Positions 11,618-22,255 are shown, numbered from the stretch's first letter. The stretch: 64,000 bases of DNA from Azolla caroliniana (GCA_043228905.1 JBHGNT010000004.1:14074001-14138000); one strand, 5' to 3'. Notes: generated from the sequence alone by a model not told the origin. Numbers and translations are program-made.

Positions 11618-14600
11618 ATGGCACCCACGACTCAGAATCTTCAGGATTCGCTGCAGGCACAAAACCCTAGGAATAAGTTACTAAAACCGTTTCCAAAACG
11701 CAGCACAGACAATTATCGCTCCCAATCTCCATTGCTCTCAAGATCAGAAACCCCATCTCGCCCTCATCATGCTAAGCGCTCTTGCTCTCAAGCCCTCTTT
11801 CGCTCTCATAACCTCTCTGCTGGACTTCCCCTTCCTGTTGTTCCTCCTGTGGCTCGCCCTCACCTCATCACTTTGCTTCACGCTTCCACACAGTCGAACC
11901 CAGCCTCCATCTCCACCATGCCTCTTACCGCCTCAACAGAAACCCATGCCTGGCTCCAGGAACGAGGAATGGGCGGTTACCTGAAGATCATCGATGCCCC
12001 CGCGCACCCAGATGCCCAAACTGTGGCTAAACGTATAAGTCCCGAAGCCATCACCAACAACGTGTTTCGGGCTGTTTTGGACCTGCAACGGGGAGGGGAC
12101 CATGAGGTCGACATACCCCCGGCATCAAAGATGAAGGCGTACTTCGGTGAGTACTCATCCATAGGGAAGGCATATCGCACGTATGGCGGGCCCAACAAAG
12201 CTTTCGGGGAGATTGCTCGTATATTGATGGAGTATGCGTTCGTGCATACGAACCCAACGAGCATGCCGCAGAACAAGGCAGCCATCATCATCAGCGCTTA
12301 TGAAGGAAACAGAATCGATTGGGGAATCATCACAGGCGAGGGACTCCGCGCTGCCTTAGCTTCAGTTCAGTCCGGTAAGAAGATGTTGTCTGTTCTTACC
12401 CACTTTTTGATGGTGCTATACCCACCCTCTTCACTTCCTTCCCCTCGCGCACTCACGTCCCCACCACCACCACGAAGGCAGAGAGAGAAATTCGTGGCCA
12501 TCAGCCACGAAGCATGGGAGGAGCCCACATCGCCTTCACCCCCTGCCGCCGACCAGAAAACCGCATCTGCACCACCACCCGCCCAACCCCAACAAAAAAG
12601 GATAGTTTCCGAGACCTGCCAAGAATGGGAGGGGGAGGTAGCCACGGAAGACAACATGGCTGATGACGTCACCATTCGACAGCCAACGTCGCGCCCCTCG
12701 GTAACGTCCCTAGGACCTAGCCCACGCCCCAACGCACAACAAGCTGCACCACCACGACCCCAGAAAAGGAAGCAGGCGGAGGAAACGACACTACCGGCCC
12801 AGGAACCCCAAACACAGCCAAGCAAAAGAAGACGACTCAACCGCAAGTCCTCGGAAGAACAGAAGGAGCCACATCAGGAGCAAGTCTTAGTGGTCAGATA
12901 GAGCAACCTGGCCATCACCCCTACGGAGGCATCGCTGAACTAGGGAACGATCGAGCATGGGCAGACAATACAGATCTCGGAGGATGAAGTCCTCGGATAT
13001 AAGGACCTCCCCGCGGAGGCTTACGAATTTAGTGCGCTCCTACGCCTCGGTACGTCATTCGAGCTGGTCGACTTCCTCGCCAAAGCCCAAGTCGCGGCAG
13101 CCGCTCAGATGGCGGAAGAGCACGCCGAAACAAAAATGATTCAACGCGCGCTAATAGGTGAAATTGAGCCCCAGGAGGACAGGGCTTTACAAAAAATCAG
13201 GAGGAAGAAGCAGGCAAAACAGGCCGCTCTCCTCATGGAGGTCCCCGACTTGAACACGACCCTTATCGAGGCATATCGGGACCTGGATCGCACAACGCGG
13301 GCAACCAAAGACATGGCCCGAAAGATAAAAGTAGCCCAAAAACAGGCTAAGATGGCTACAGAACTATGGCACGCTGCGAACCAGAAGCTGGCAGCCTGGG
13401 AGCAAAACCGGCCGGAACAACAAGTCCTGAGCCTTCCGGTAACGACCACCGAGGCCCTCCCAACGCCTCCACGCATAACAATGATGGATGAAAGCACCAT
13501 CACCGACTCCATCCTGAAGGTGCAGGCCAGTACACAAACGGACTCGTTACAAATGGTCGATGCCTGCACAACAACCGAGGCGGCCACGGCCGTGGAGCTA
13601 ACCGAACTACCCGCACCTCATGCAACCAAGGAGGTGGCAACCCAGACAGAACCTCCGCTCCGGGATTACCGTGCGGAGCTTAAAGAAGAACAACGGCGAA
13701 CCGAGAGACACGAGCAACGGCATCAAGAGGCGATGGCTCACCTAAAAGAAGAAGCTTCCAAGCAGATGGCCGAGATAAGAGCCCAGGCCGACCAAAGGAT
13801 ACACGAGCAGAACGAAGCACTTGGCCGGGTACAAGCGCAAGCCGCGGCCAAGGAAGCCGAACTCAAAAGCAAGCTGGAGGAATACGCAGCCACAATGGTG
13901 AAGAAAGAGAAGGAGGTTCTAGACCTACAGGCTGCGCTCGACAATGCAAAAGACTGGAACCAGCGGCAGGAGGAAAGAAATCGCCAACGGGAGGAGAGGA
14001 TGAACGCGGAGAATGCCGAGCTGCAGAGTCAGCGTACGACCCTTAAAGAGATGGCTGACGATGGCTCGCCTAAAAGAAGAAGCTTTCAAGCAGATGGCCG
14101 AGATAAGAGCCCAGGCCGACCAAAGGATACACGAGCAGAACGAAGCACTGGGCCGGGTACAAGCGCAAGCCGCGGCCAAGGAAGCCGAACTCAAAAGCAA
14201 GCTGGAGGAATACGCAGCCACAGTGGTGAAGAAAGAGAAGGAGGTTCTAGACCTACAGGCTGCGCTCGACAATGCAAAAGACTGGAACCAGCGGTAGGAG
14301 GAAAGAAATCGCCAACGGGAGGAGAGGATGAACGCGGAGAATGCCGAGCTGCAGAGTCAGCGTACGACCCTTAAAGAGATGGCTGACGAGTTTTTCATCA
14401 AGTGCAAGCTACTTTCAGAGCAAAAAGACGCCTTATCGGATTCCTACTTCGCCCTTCAAGAAGAGAGAATCGTCGAACGGGAACAAATCCGGGCCACGTG
14501 TCAGAAAGAACGGGAGCAGGTCACCGAAGAACTCACCAAGCATTACGAGCAGGCTCTCTAGCTCGCAACCGTGGATGCAAAGAACAGTCAGGCCATCTAT

Positions 14601-15340
14601 GAGCTAAGGACACAGAAGATTCAGGCCGAGGTCGACGGCTTAAAACAGGAATTAGCAGCCATCCGAGCACAGCCCGGCATGGATGAGACACGCATCCGCA
14701 TACTGCTCGAGAAACAGCGCCAACACCTTACCAAAAAGGTCGAGGAAACATTAAGTCGCGCAGGAGACGAATGGGCAACCCAAGCTGCCGAATTGCATAT
14801 TTTACGCGCCAACGCTGAGAACCGACGGAAGGAGGGCCGCAGCTTCTACAAAATGGACGAAGCCAGCATTCAAAACCTGCGTGCAGATTTAACCGAGGAT
14901 TACCAGTCCCTGGCAAAATCTCACACCGCGGCAATCGAGCAAATAATGGAGGACTTCAATGACGGTCAGATGTTGTTTCGCCTGGAAGCTGAAGCCTTCG
15001 AATGAGAACGACTCGCAGCCATCCCCACCAGCCCTCCAACGGCCACAGAGCAGAAAGAAGAACCTCCCAGCAAGGCGATCACAGACCAGCACAGGAGGAA
15101 CTTGCCCCGGCCAACAGACATCCCTTGGACGCCCACACGGTACCAGAGCCTGTCGAAGGAGAGGTCAGCGCCCACGAACCCACACCCCCACCAGAAGAAT
15201 CGGTTGCACCCGAGGCAGACGCCCGAGAAGATATGCCACCCCCAGACCAAACTCAACCCCCCGCACCGACAGTCCAGCCAGACCACCCTGCCACCACCCC
15301 GGACCCCGAAAGCATCCTCGACATCTTAAAGGAGGAATGA
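11618..15340 (+). pseudogene. Extra ORF behind pol: N-terminal globular region plus long coiled coil
   Basis: Same strand as pol, about 1.2k codons if undamaged. Starting at ATG 11618 (or 11918, MPLTASTETHAWLQ) the first 430 codons hold a compact region (about 11935-12420, with GNRIDWGIITGEGLRAAL) and a Pro/basic-rich tail with KRRRLNRKS that could be a nuclear localisation signal. After stops at 12899-12901 and 12941-12943 the same frame continues into long Glu/Gln/Arg/Ala-rich coiled-coil sequence (about 13090-15000) and an acidic Pro-rich end LDILKEE. A 328-bp tandem duplication shifts the frame. Further stops are at 14295-14297 (from CAG), 14559-14561 and 15003-15005 (TGA, probably CGA), and there is a frameshift near 15085. 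Additional ORFs downstream of pol are known in some Tat-group elements; the function is unknown. Weak resemblance of the globular part to plant transposon-associated domains is only an impression. Confidence 0.7.
13732..14387 (+). repeat. 328-bp tandem duplication inside the coiled-coil ORF
   Basis: 13732-14059 and 14060-14387 are near-identical, beginning GATGGCTC and ending GAGATGGCTGAC. 328 is not a multiple of three, so the reading frame is lost after the first copy and the ORF ends about 315 bp later. The few differences between the copies (for example CAG to TAG at 14295) postdate the duplication. The other LTR-bounded parts of the element are single copy. Confidence 0.92.
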
Positions 15341-15437
15341 AACGAGGATCACGCCTAAAAGGCAATTTTTGTAATATTGTAGTATTTTGTAAGTCGTGGG
15401 TCCGACGGACAAGGTCCTGTCCCATGGGCGTGCCAGG

Positions 15438-15892
15438 TGTTGTCCAGAGGACAGAAATGTAAAATTAGGAAATTAGCAAACGTCGAGTCCGAGTATCACG
15501 GGCCACCGATGGCTCGGCTGTGTGTTAGGGGAAAAGTTATTTAAACGAGGAGCAGTACCTCAGAAAAGGAGAGAGAAAAATATAGGCGGAAGCACTAGCT
15601 TAGTCATTCGTAATTAGATAAACTCGTAAGGTCACCGGCCATAGGCCGTGTTATGTAACCCTTTTCTGCCATAGTAATATATCTTAATTGTGCCTATTTG
15701 TGCTGCATCAGTCTGTGGTTCGATCTATACCTATGAGTTTCACGCTGCCACGTCTATCAAAACCTCGCTAGTGTTTTCTCTCTGAGCCCTGTATCTCTCT
15801 CGATGCCTCTGTACGAGCCTTCACGTACCATGCCCTTGAAGACCGATAGACACAGATCTATCGAAGGTGTTCACCCAAAGGAACGGGTAACA
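15438..15892 (+). mobile_element. 3' LTR of the Tat-like gypsy
   Basis: Same termini and length (455 bp) as the 5' LTR, followed by the target duplication CCCGA at 15893-15897. The sequence just before it (GGGCGTGCCAGG) is a poor polypurine tract; the nearest purine-rich run is AAAGGAGGAATGAAACGAGG near 15329. Confidence 0.95.
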
Positions 15893-15897
15893 CCCGA

Positions 15898-16271
15898 AGC
15901 GCACTTAGACCTCAAGACTAAACATGTGTTATAGTCATATGTATCAACGATGTGGTATAGTCTTGGTCATATTTGAACTCGAGACCTCGAGAACAAATGC
16001 ATTAAACACTTGAGCCAACCAAGTAGGTCGCTCTTCTTGAATGTTTAATATTTAATGCGTACAAGATTCCTTATTTCCCCGTCGTTTACCACGAACTTTG
16101 TTGGTACGTTACCTAACCTCAAGTCTCTTAATTACGATGGCATACACCAAAGTGCAACCTAATGGTCAAGCCAAATGAGCCCACGTGGCCCATGACATGG
16201 TTACGCCATCACGAATGCGTTTCGTAAGAATGATCTCATGGTGACATCGTATCCATGTAATGAGGGAGGGA
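15898..16271. other. Non-coding flank between the Tat-like gypsy and the second 1.3-kb repeat
   Basis: No coding frame is supported. Before the gypsy insertion it joined 5469, so part should be LTR of the minus-strand gypsy. It contains a tRNA-like stretch on the minus strand and ends in a purine run (GAGGGAGGGA) directly before TGTTGAATATG, which looks like a plus-strand polypurine tract and LTR start. Confidence 0.4.
15969..16018 (-). repeat. Possible tRNA-derived (SINE-like) promoter pair, minus strand
   Basis: The minus strand has TGGCTCAAGTG (like an RNA polymerase III A box) near 16008-16018 and GAGTTCAAATA (like a B box) near 15970-15980, separated by about 38 bp as in tRNAs. The B box lacks its last conserved C. 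No target duplication or A/T tail could be assigned. Confidence 0.3.
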
Positions 16272-17120
16272 TGTTGAATATGTGTATCATAAGAGTGACC
16301 GACCTCACATGAAGTGGGTCAAGCCCTACGTTCTCAACATCATTGTAGCTATAGGCATTTCTTTACGTAATAAAATCGAAGTCACCAACGGGGATGTCAA
16401 CAATAAAAAATTGTTGAAAAAGGGGATGGTGACAATGCCATTCGCACAAAAATGTGAGGACAGCCACCAAAATCCTTTCCCCGAAAAGGAAAACATTCGA
16501 TATTAAAATCACGTAATAACTTATATACACATATGTATATTATCACATATATATGATCCAATACGTATACAAGTGACCACATATGCATATATTAAACAAA
16601 TTTTTACATCAAATAGCCAAAAATGATGTAATCGAGGCATATACCCTCTACACACACGAAACATCTAATAATAAGGGTTAATCGTAATACGCAATTGAGG
16701 TATTGTCCTCATACGCATACGACACCAAACGCATATCATTTACATACAAATCAAGGTAATGACCTCATACGCAAATGTAACATATGTTTGTGAACGTAAT
16801 ACGTAATTGCGGTATTAACCTCATACACATACGATACTAATCACATATTAAATATATGTCAAATGAGGTATTGACCTCCTGCACATATGTAAACGTTTTA
16901 TATAACCAATTAATTACCACTACAACATCATTTAATTAATGGAAAAAATTACATATGACCATATACATGATTAGAAGGGAGAAGAAGAAATAGAAAAAAA
17001 AACAAGAAAGATTACCGAAGTTCCTTTGTTGATTGTTGTCTGGATCAAGGCCGACCACACATCGATCGTTCACCATCAATCACGAAGAAAAAAGACAACA
17101 AAAGAAACATTAGAACATGA

Positions 17121-17132
17121 GCTCTGATACCA
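17121..17132 (-). other. Copia primer-binding site (minus strand)
   Basis: The minus strand reads TGGTATCAGAGC, the exact plant copia site for initiator methionine tRNA, two bases from the LTR edge at 17135. Confidence 0.75.
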
Positions 17133-17134
17133 AC

Positions 17135-17595
17135 TATTAGAGATATGCCGTAATGTAAGCATATGATAAGGATAAAAGAATGATAGATAGATAAATAGAA
17201 AGGAGAGAGAGAAAGAAGGGTGATGATCCACCCGACCACCCCCGAGTGAAGGGATCGAGACGGACTCGAGCCTCGATCGGCGTCCTATACCACCGTTGTG
17301 GCGTCTAGTTGTACCTGGTGCTGGCGCGCTCGTTGCAACAGTTGAACCACCACAAAATAGAGTTTCAACGTAGTCAAAAGATGATGAAATGAGGGTAGCT
17401 AGGCCTCTTATTTATAGCGATACCCAAGGCCCCCAAACAAAGTTCACATTGGGCCTAATGGGTTGTCTCAATCCCGAGGATTAAAAGTAATCCTCCCCTT
17501 CTTTGCACTCTTGTTCAACCCTCACACTTATCCACGTGTATAGAATACTACGGTAAATTCTCACCACGGGATATTATATGGTCCTGCCCATAACA
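17135..17595 (-). mobile_element. Copia-type LTR, minus strand (copy 2)
   Basis: 461 bp; on the minus strand TGTTATGGGC to CTCTAATA, with TATA box CTATAAATAAG at 17407-17417 and the primer site next to it. The outer edge interrupts a gypsy protease. About 10-15% diverged from copy 1 by eye. Confidence 0.7.
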
Positions 17596-18914
17596 CAAGA
17601 GTTGGCTCCAGAATCTAAGAGTGCTAAGACATGTATTGGAGGAGTACTTTTAGTACTAACCATTACTTGAGCTAAGAACACATTGCTAACTTGCTTAGAG
17701 GAAATGGAACCACTAATGGGCTGCACAGATCTAGGGTTGTCCAACAAAACGACTCCTATTTTGGCTGGACTTAATCGTTTAACTCTTCTTCTAGTTGACT
17801 AAGCATTTCAAATTTGTTTGAAAGGCTTGCGCTATTAGGACTATCAAACACACCTAGAGAAATAGACTCGGGTTTAGTACTATTAGTACTAGCGGTTATT
17901 TGATTTACCTTCCTTTCCGTCCGATGGGGGTAGTTCAATGCAATATGCCTTGGTGCACCGCAATAAAGACATAATCAATTTGCCCTGTGGCGCTGCTTTT
18001 CTTCTTCCGATAGTGGTCCGCAACGATGTGTGGTGTCGATTTCCATTGGAGTCAGAGTATTTGTTGGAGACGTATTGAATGACTTCCTTGGGAAAGGCTT
18101 TGCTACGAATGAAGCATAGGTGGGCTCCAATCTTGTCCTTGGCATTTGGAACTGACATTCCGAACGTCGTTCGAAGAGGCGATTATCGCATCGCACCACA
18201 CGACTGATTGCTTTTGTCAATGACTTTGGCTCCTCGGAAAAATGTTAAGAGTAAATCTTTAACATCATTACGTAGGCCAAAACGAAATTGCTTTATTAGT
18301 GCCTCATCATCCTAGGGAATATCAGTGGCGAGAAGACGGAAATCCGCAACATAAGCCGAGGTTAGCCGCTCACCTTGGCGCAATCTTTGGATTTTTTTTA
18401 TTGTTGTTCTAACACTATCGGTATCTCCAAAACAGGCTTTGAACTCGGTAATAAACTCTTCAAAATTGTTTAACAAGGCAGAGCTTTTTTCTAACAGCGG
18501 GGCGAACCATGCCAAAGTCGTGCCACTAAGTAGAGTTCCTACTAGTCCCACTCGTGATGCATCGGTGGGATATCGAGAAGGATGCATTTGATTGACTAAT
18601 CGTACTTGCTTAAGGAATCCTCTAAACTGTGATTGCGTTCCATTGAATTTCATGAGAAGGCCGATCTTAGGTTCTTTATGAACCCCTTGCGTATTGGGTC
18701 CTTGTTGTTGCATTGCTACTATGGTTGCTTCGAGCTGTTGCACGCGTAATGCTAGTTCCCCATGTTGTTGTTGCGTCTACTGCTTCTCTAAGGAGATTTG
18801 CTGAAGCTCCGCCAACAGTTGTTGATTTTCTTGTTCCAATGCGAGAAACTTCTCTTTCAAGCATTGCAACTCCGAAAAAACATATTGATATTCTTGAGCG
18901 CTAACAGTGGCCAT
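17596..18914 (-). pseudogene. Gypsy gag-protease fragment with a Sushi-like Gag
   Basis: Read on the minus strand from ATG at 18914 (MATVSAQEYQYVF): an N-terminal coiled coil (LKEKFLALEQENQQLL), then the capsid block KFNGTQSQFRGFLKQV, LVGTLLSGTTLAWFAPLL, FKACFGDTDSVRTT and LRQGERLTSAYVADFRLLA, a zinc knuckle near 17945-17985 (CLYCGAPRHIALNY, last Cys to Tyr), and the protease start ALLDSGANS at 17600-17625, where the LTR repeat interrupts it. Stops at several points (for example after the coiled coil and after DIP) make it dead. The capsid block resembles Gag of chromovirus, Sushi and mammalian RTL/PEG10-type elements more than the other gypsy Gags in this window. Its pol is not seen in the window. 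Confidence 0.8.
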
Positions 18915-19380
18915 AGTATGAGAGAAAAGAGGAATAAGAGATTAGTATGAAGGGAGGGAGAAGTAAGCAGATAAAGGAAGAGAAGGAAGGGGAGGAAAAT
19001 CAGTTCAAACTGTAAGGAGCAGTACTAAGACAGAGAAGTATTGTTAGGAATAGTACTAAGCCAAAGAAGGAATTAGTACTAAAAGATGGGATTATTACTA
19101 AGGGAGGTGTATAACTCTAAAGAGAATGAAAGAGTGAGTGAGAGAGAGAGAGAGAGAGAATGAGGATAACAAAAGATATATATTATGTGAAGGGAACATA
19201 CAATAGTAGCTAGGAGGCTTAAGACTGGAGTTGAACTGATTTGGTTCGAAATAATGCCTTGTGCCTCCTTTTATAGTGTTCTCATGAGTACTCCTGAAGT
19301 TTCTAGAATGTTACAGAGAAATCTGGAATATACATCAATTTTCTATAATAAAACTTAAATGAAAATAATATTCTTTGTAT
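18915..19380 (-). other. Leader and LTR region of the minus-strand Sushi-like gypsy
   Basis: This non-coding stretch lies 5' of the gag. It holds a TATA box on the minus strand (CTATAAAAGG, 19267-19276), a (GA)n run at about 19138-19160, and four AGTACTAA/ATTACTAA words near 19023-19105. No primer site or clean LTR termini could be fixed. Confidence 0.45.
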
Positions 19381-19389
19381 TGCAATACA

Positions 19390-19442
19390 TAGCCTAATGG
19401 TAAGAGCTTGACCCATGTAACATAAGGTCATGGGTTCGAGTC
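19390..19442 (+). repeat. tRNA-like (SINE-like) promoter pair
   Basis: TAGCCTAATGG at 19390-19400 fits an RNA polymerase III A box and GGTTCGAGTC at 19433-19442 fits a B box, at the spacing found in tRNA genes. The flanking arms do not form a convincing acceptor stem, so a tRNA-derived SINE or relic is more likely than a working tRNA gene. Confidence 0.45.
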
Positions 19443-19450
19443 TTGCCATA

Positions 19451-20181
19451 TCATGACAAATGGTGGTATAGTGGGCAAGTTTCTAGCTTGTGAAAGTGTA
19501 CTCACTCTTCTTCTTTCAACAGTCCTCCTCATGGTGGCCAAATTTGCCACAATATCCGCATTCGACGGGGCTGTTTTGTTGGCTTGGTCCGGCATGAAAT
19601 CTCCCCCTTCTGCCAAACATTCCTCGAGTGTCTCCACTATCTTGCCAAAAGTGGGAGTTGTTTTCATGGGATGGACCTCGTCCGTTTCATCGTTGGGCGA
19701 ATAAGCCTCTTCTTGCACGACCACATCCTCTACCTCTATCCGAGTGCTAATAGAGCAACATTGTCCTTCTGACATGGTGCTCCTTTTTCGTACGTGGTTT
19801 TCCTCAACCAGTAACATTGACTAAAGGTCGATGGAGGGAGTATTTTCTCTTGTGAGGACGATTGTTCTCATTGTGCCGAATCGTTGTGCTAGGCCACCGA
19901 GACATATTTGGACCATTTCATCATCAACAACATTCATGTTGATTGAGTTGAGTGAGTCACACAACTCCTTGATCTTCAAGGTATAGTTTGTGATTGACAT
20001 GTCACTTTGTTAGACACTATTCAACTCTTGACGGAGTTGAAGGTCTCATGTAGTTGTGTTAGGCGTGAAAAACTTCTTGAGATTTTCCTCCTCTTCTTCT
20101 TCTTTCTCAAATGAAGTGGTTCTTCTTGAATATTAGTGTATGACACAACGCACGGGGATGGGCTTGATTAGACTACTAACC
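19451..20181 (-). pseudogene. Copia gag fragment, minus strand
   Basis: The minus strand encodes a copia nucleocapsid with a perfect knuckle CGYCGKFGHHEEDC (about 19520-19560), preceded by a segment related to the gag at 45400-46211 (LLVEENHV, then an acidic region). The knuckle is followed by a stop. The upstream part to 20165 aligns with the UBN2-like Gag of that same family but is broken by stops and frameshifts. Protease and pol are missing; the element is truncated at the SINE-like sequence on its left. Its 5' LTR and primer site follow on the right. Confidence 0.7.
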
Positions 20182-20193
20182 GCGTTGATACCA
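20182..20193 (-). other. Degenerate copia primer-binding site
   Basis: The minus strand reads TGGTATCAACGC, ten of twelve bases of the plant copia site, directly at the LTR edge. Confidence 0.55.
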
Positions 20194-20526
20194 TGTAAAT
20201 AAACAAGTGTATGACTATGTGATGCGCAAATAGATTAGAGGGGTGTGTGTGTGAGCGAAGAGAGAATAGACACAGAATAGACAGAAAACATAAATTGTAT
20301 TTTACAAGAAAGAATAATGACCGACTACTTACAAAGGAGAAGAGAAGGCACTTATATGGTCACCTTCTCTCCACATTCTCTTACTAAAACTACCTCTCGG
20401 GAAAGGGGGAAACCTTAACTACCTCAATAACTATGCATCATAGGATGTAAGTCCTATGACACATTAGTTATGTTACATAGTGGTGGTGTGTTCACACACC
20501 ACATATTCTCAGGGTGTGTTCCCACA
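20194..20526 (-). mobile_element. 5' LTR of the minus-strand copia
   Basis: The inner edge (TGTAAATAAAC) touches the primer site. The outer edge is most likely at CCCACA near 20526 (minus-strand start TGTGGGAACACACC), or alternatively at 20477. A hairpin with 8-bp arms (GTGGTGTG-TTCA-CACACCAC) lies at 20482-20501. Confidence 0.5.
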
Positions 20527-22120
20527 CTAGGTTAAGTTAAGTTTGATTCTCCACACAAAGGAAGTGAGGTGGAGATCGTGACGACACAATTAGTGAAAGC
20601 TGTAATGCAACAAGTGAAGGATCTAAAGCTAAGGAAGGCCAAGAAGCAGGTCGAGGAGGAGGAATCATACAAAGGGAGATACAAGAGAGTGCCCTCATGG
20701 AAACAAGGGAGTCCTTGGTGCTTGAGAAGTGGATCATCAACATGGAGAACCAGTTGGAGTGGTGTCAGATGAGGCCACAAGATTGGGTTGGTGGTAGGAA
20801 ACGGGTTCCTTAGGGATGACGCCAAGGAATAGTACCTTTGAGAATGATAGAGAATACACTTGAAGGATTGGGAAGACTTCAAGCTACAACTGCAGAAGCA
20901 ATTCATCCCAAGGGACAAGACCTCAAGGAAGGGGGAGGAATGGAGGGTTTTCCTTAATTGATTGGGAAATTAGATATTTACATTTCTAAATATAATTATC
21001 TAATGAAGTACTTGAGTAATGTTGATGATTGTGATAGGTTGGAAGGTTTTCTTGATGGATTGCAACCCTCAATTCGAAGGGAAGTGGATAACTGGAAAAA
21101 CTCAACTTGGGATGTTATGTACACTAACGTAGGTGAGGGCAGGTCACTAGTATCTACATAATTGAAGGGGACTAATGTGATTGGATAGAAGGAATTATAG
21201 GTGCATGCACTATCATGGTTTTAGACAACCAATGAATGGAGAGCCTTTTAGAAGGTAAAATCTATTCAAGGGGCCTAGGAAGAGGTATAAATATGAGTCT
21301 TAGCCACCCTCATAAGGACATTATGTCAGAAGGCTGCTGTTTTAGACATCGGTGGTGCAGGCTAGGCTTTTGTCATGAAGATCGTCTTTATCTCTTCCAA
21401 GGTATTAGTCATCCTAATATCCAGCAGTATGGGACGTTTGTGGTAGGTTGGCTATGTCTAGATCATAGCCGGGGGTGGTCCGGTGGAATGCGTTTTTCTA
21501 TCAAATCTATTTTCATTTTTTCACTTTATTTTGGTCTATTGATTTGTAATAGACTCTTAACAGTGGTATCAAAGCTTTTACTAACAAATTTTTTTGTTGT
21601 TTTTTTGTGTGTGAGCGATGGGGATCTGACAAGGCTTATCATGCTCTTCTCAAGATCAAAACAACATTCTAAACCAGGGATTCTTCTTTTCTATGATGCT
21701 CAGATCGAATTTGTATTACGTTTTCTTTTCTTTTCTTTCTTCTTTTTACCATAATAATATTTTCATTATTATTGTGCATCGGGTCGAGTGTGTTTGCACT
21801 ACTCGCAAACGCTGAACTCATGGCCCTTTTGCATATTACATTATATATCCCACTCTCCCCTCTAATGAACCATCTCTTACGATAATAATTAAACTTGTGC
21901 ATCAGTCGAGCGTGTTTGCACTAATCACACATGCTCACCTAATGGCCCTTTTGCATATGATGTTGTATCCCACTCTTCCCTCTATTCAGCCATCTTTTGG
22001 CTATTCTATGGGATGTTGTGGTCTTGACGTGGTGTATGTTGCCTACCTAGTATGCCAGTCTACTCTCTATCAAGCCATCACTTCGTTGATTCTATGGGAT
22101 GTTTGTTATTCTGATACCTA
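20527..22120. other. Decayed retroelement debris
   Basis: There is no intact gene. 20880-21160 (plus) has Gag-like words (QFIPRDKTSRK, EGFLDGLQPSIRREV) with stops and frameshifts, suggesting a gypsy gag relic. A copia-like primer site TGGTATCAAAGC at 21564-21575 follows CTTAACA at 21556-21562, so an LTR end lies there. An imperfect 123-bp tandem repeat occupies 21772-22017. The rest is T-rich non-coding sequence. Confidence 0.5.
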
Positions 22121-22255
22121 GTTTTTGCTATTCTGCTCTCTCTGTCTCTCCCACTCTCTATCTGTGTCTTGTAAGGTTTCCATTAAACATGTACTCTCTC
22201 TATTGCTATCCAGCTGAACCGGTTTGTCATAAGCTTCCGCATATTAACTTTTACA
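22121..22255 (+). mobile_element. Truncated 5' LTR (last 135 bp)
   Basis: It aligns with the last part of the LTR at 31354-31791 (both with TCATAAG then CCGCATATTAA near the end) and ends TTTTACA at the primer site. The first 300 bp of the LTR are missing. Confidence 0.75.

Larger units (their letters stand above)
5470..15892 (+). mobile_element. Complete Tat-like Ty3/gypsy element (10.4 kb), degenerate
   Basis: Two 455-bp LTRs (5470-5924 and 15438-15892) bound the element, and CCCGA is duplicated on both sides (5465-5469 and 15893-15897), which shows an intact insertion. The order is LTR, primer site, gag-protease-RT-RNase H-integrase in one reading frame, then a very long extra ORF, LTR. 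This order, the TGGCACGCCC primer site and a protease reading DGGSG fit the plant Tat group. By eye the LTRs differ at about nine positions (roughly 2%), so the insertion is moderately young, yet at least eight stops have accumulated. It landed in LTR sequence of the older minus-strand gypsy. Confidence 0.95.
16272..17595 (-). repeat. Dispersed 1.3-kb repeat, copy 2
   Basis: This second copy of 1-1302 includes the five palindromic motifs (16634, 16697, 16753, 16809, 16865; spacing 56-63 bp), a perfect primer-site match on the minus strand and the LTR-like right third. Its right edge lies in the protease of the gypsy at 17596-18914. Its left edge starts TGTTGAATATG after a purine tract. The left edge suggests a plus-strand LTR; the right third suggests a minus-strand 5' LTR plus leader. 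It could be a non-autonomous or truncated element, or one element inserted in another before both copies spread. Confidence 0.75.

Noticed and set aside
11935-12420. Assigning the N-terminal part of the extra gypsy ORF to a named transposase domain
   Set aside because: Resemblance is limited to a few residues and could not be tested here.
13738-14272. Antisense Ser/Ala/Cys-rich frames in the coiled-coil ORF
   Set aside because: They are complements of Glu/Ala/Arg coiled-coil codons, duplicated along with the tandem repeat.
1-17595. The two 1.3-kb repeats as the two LTRs of one 17-kb element
   Set aside because: The right flank of the left copy is copia integrase, not a primer site, and the right copy is flanked by an unrelated gypsy protease; no matching target duplication.
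19390-19442. A functional tRNA gene
   Set aside because: A and B boxes match but no acceptor stem or anticodon arm folds convincingly.
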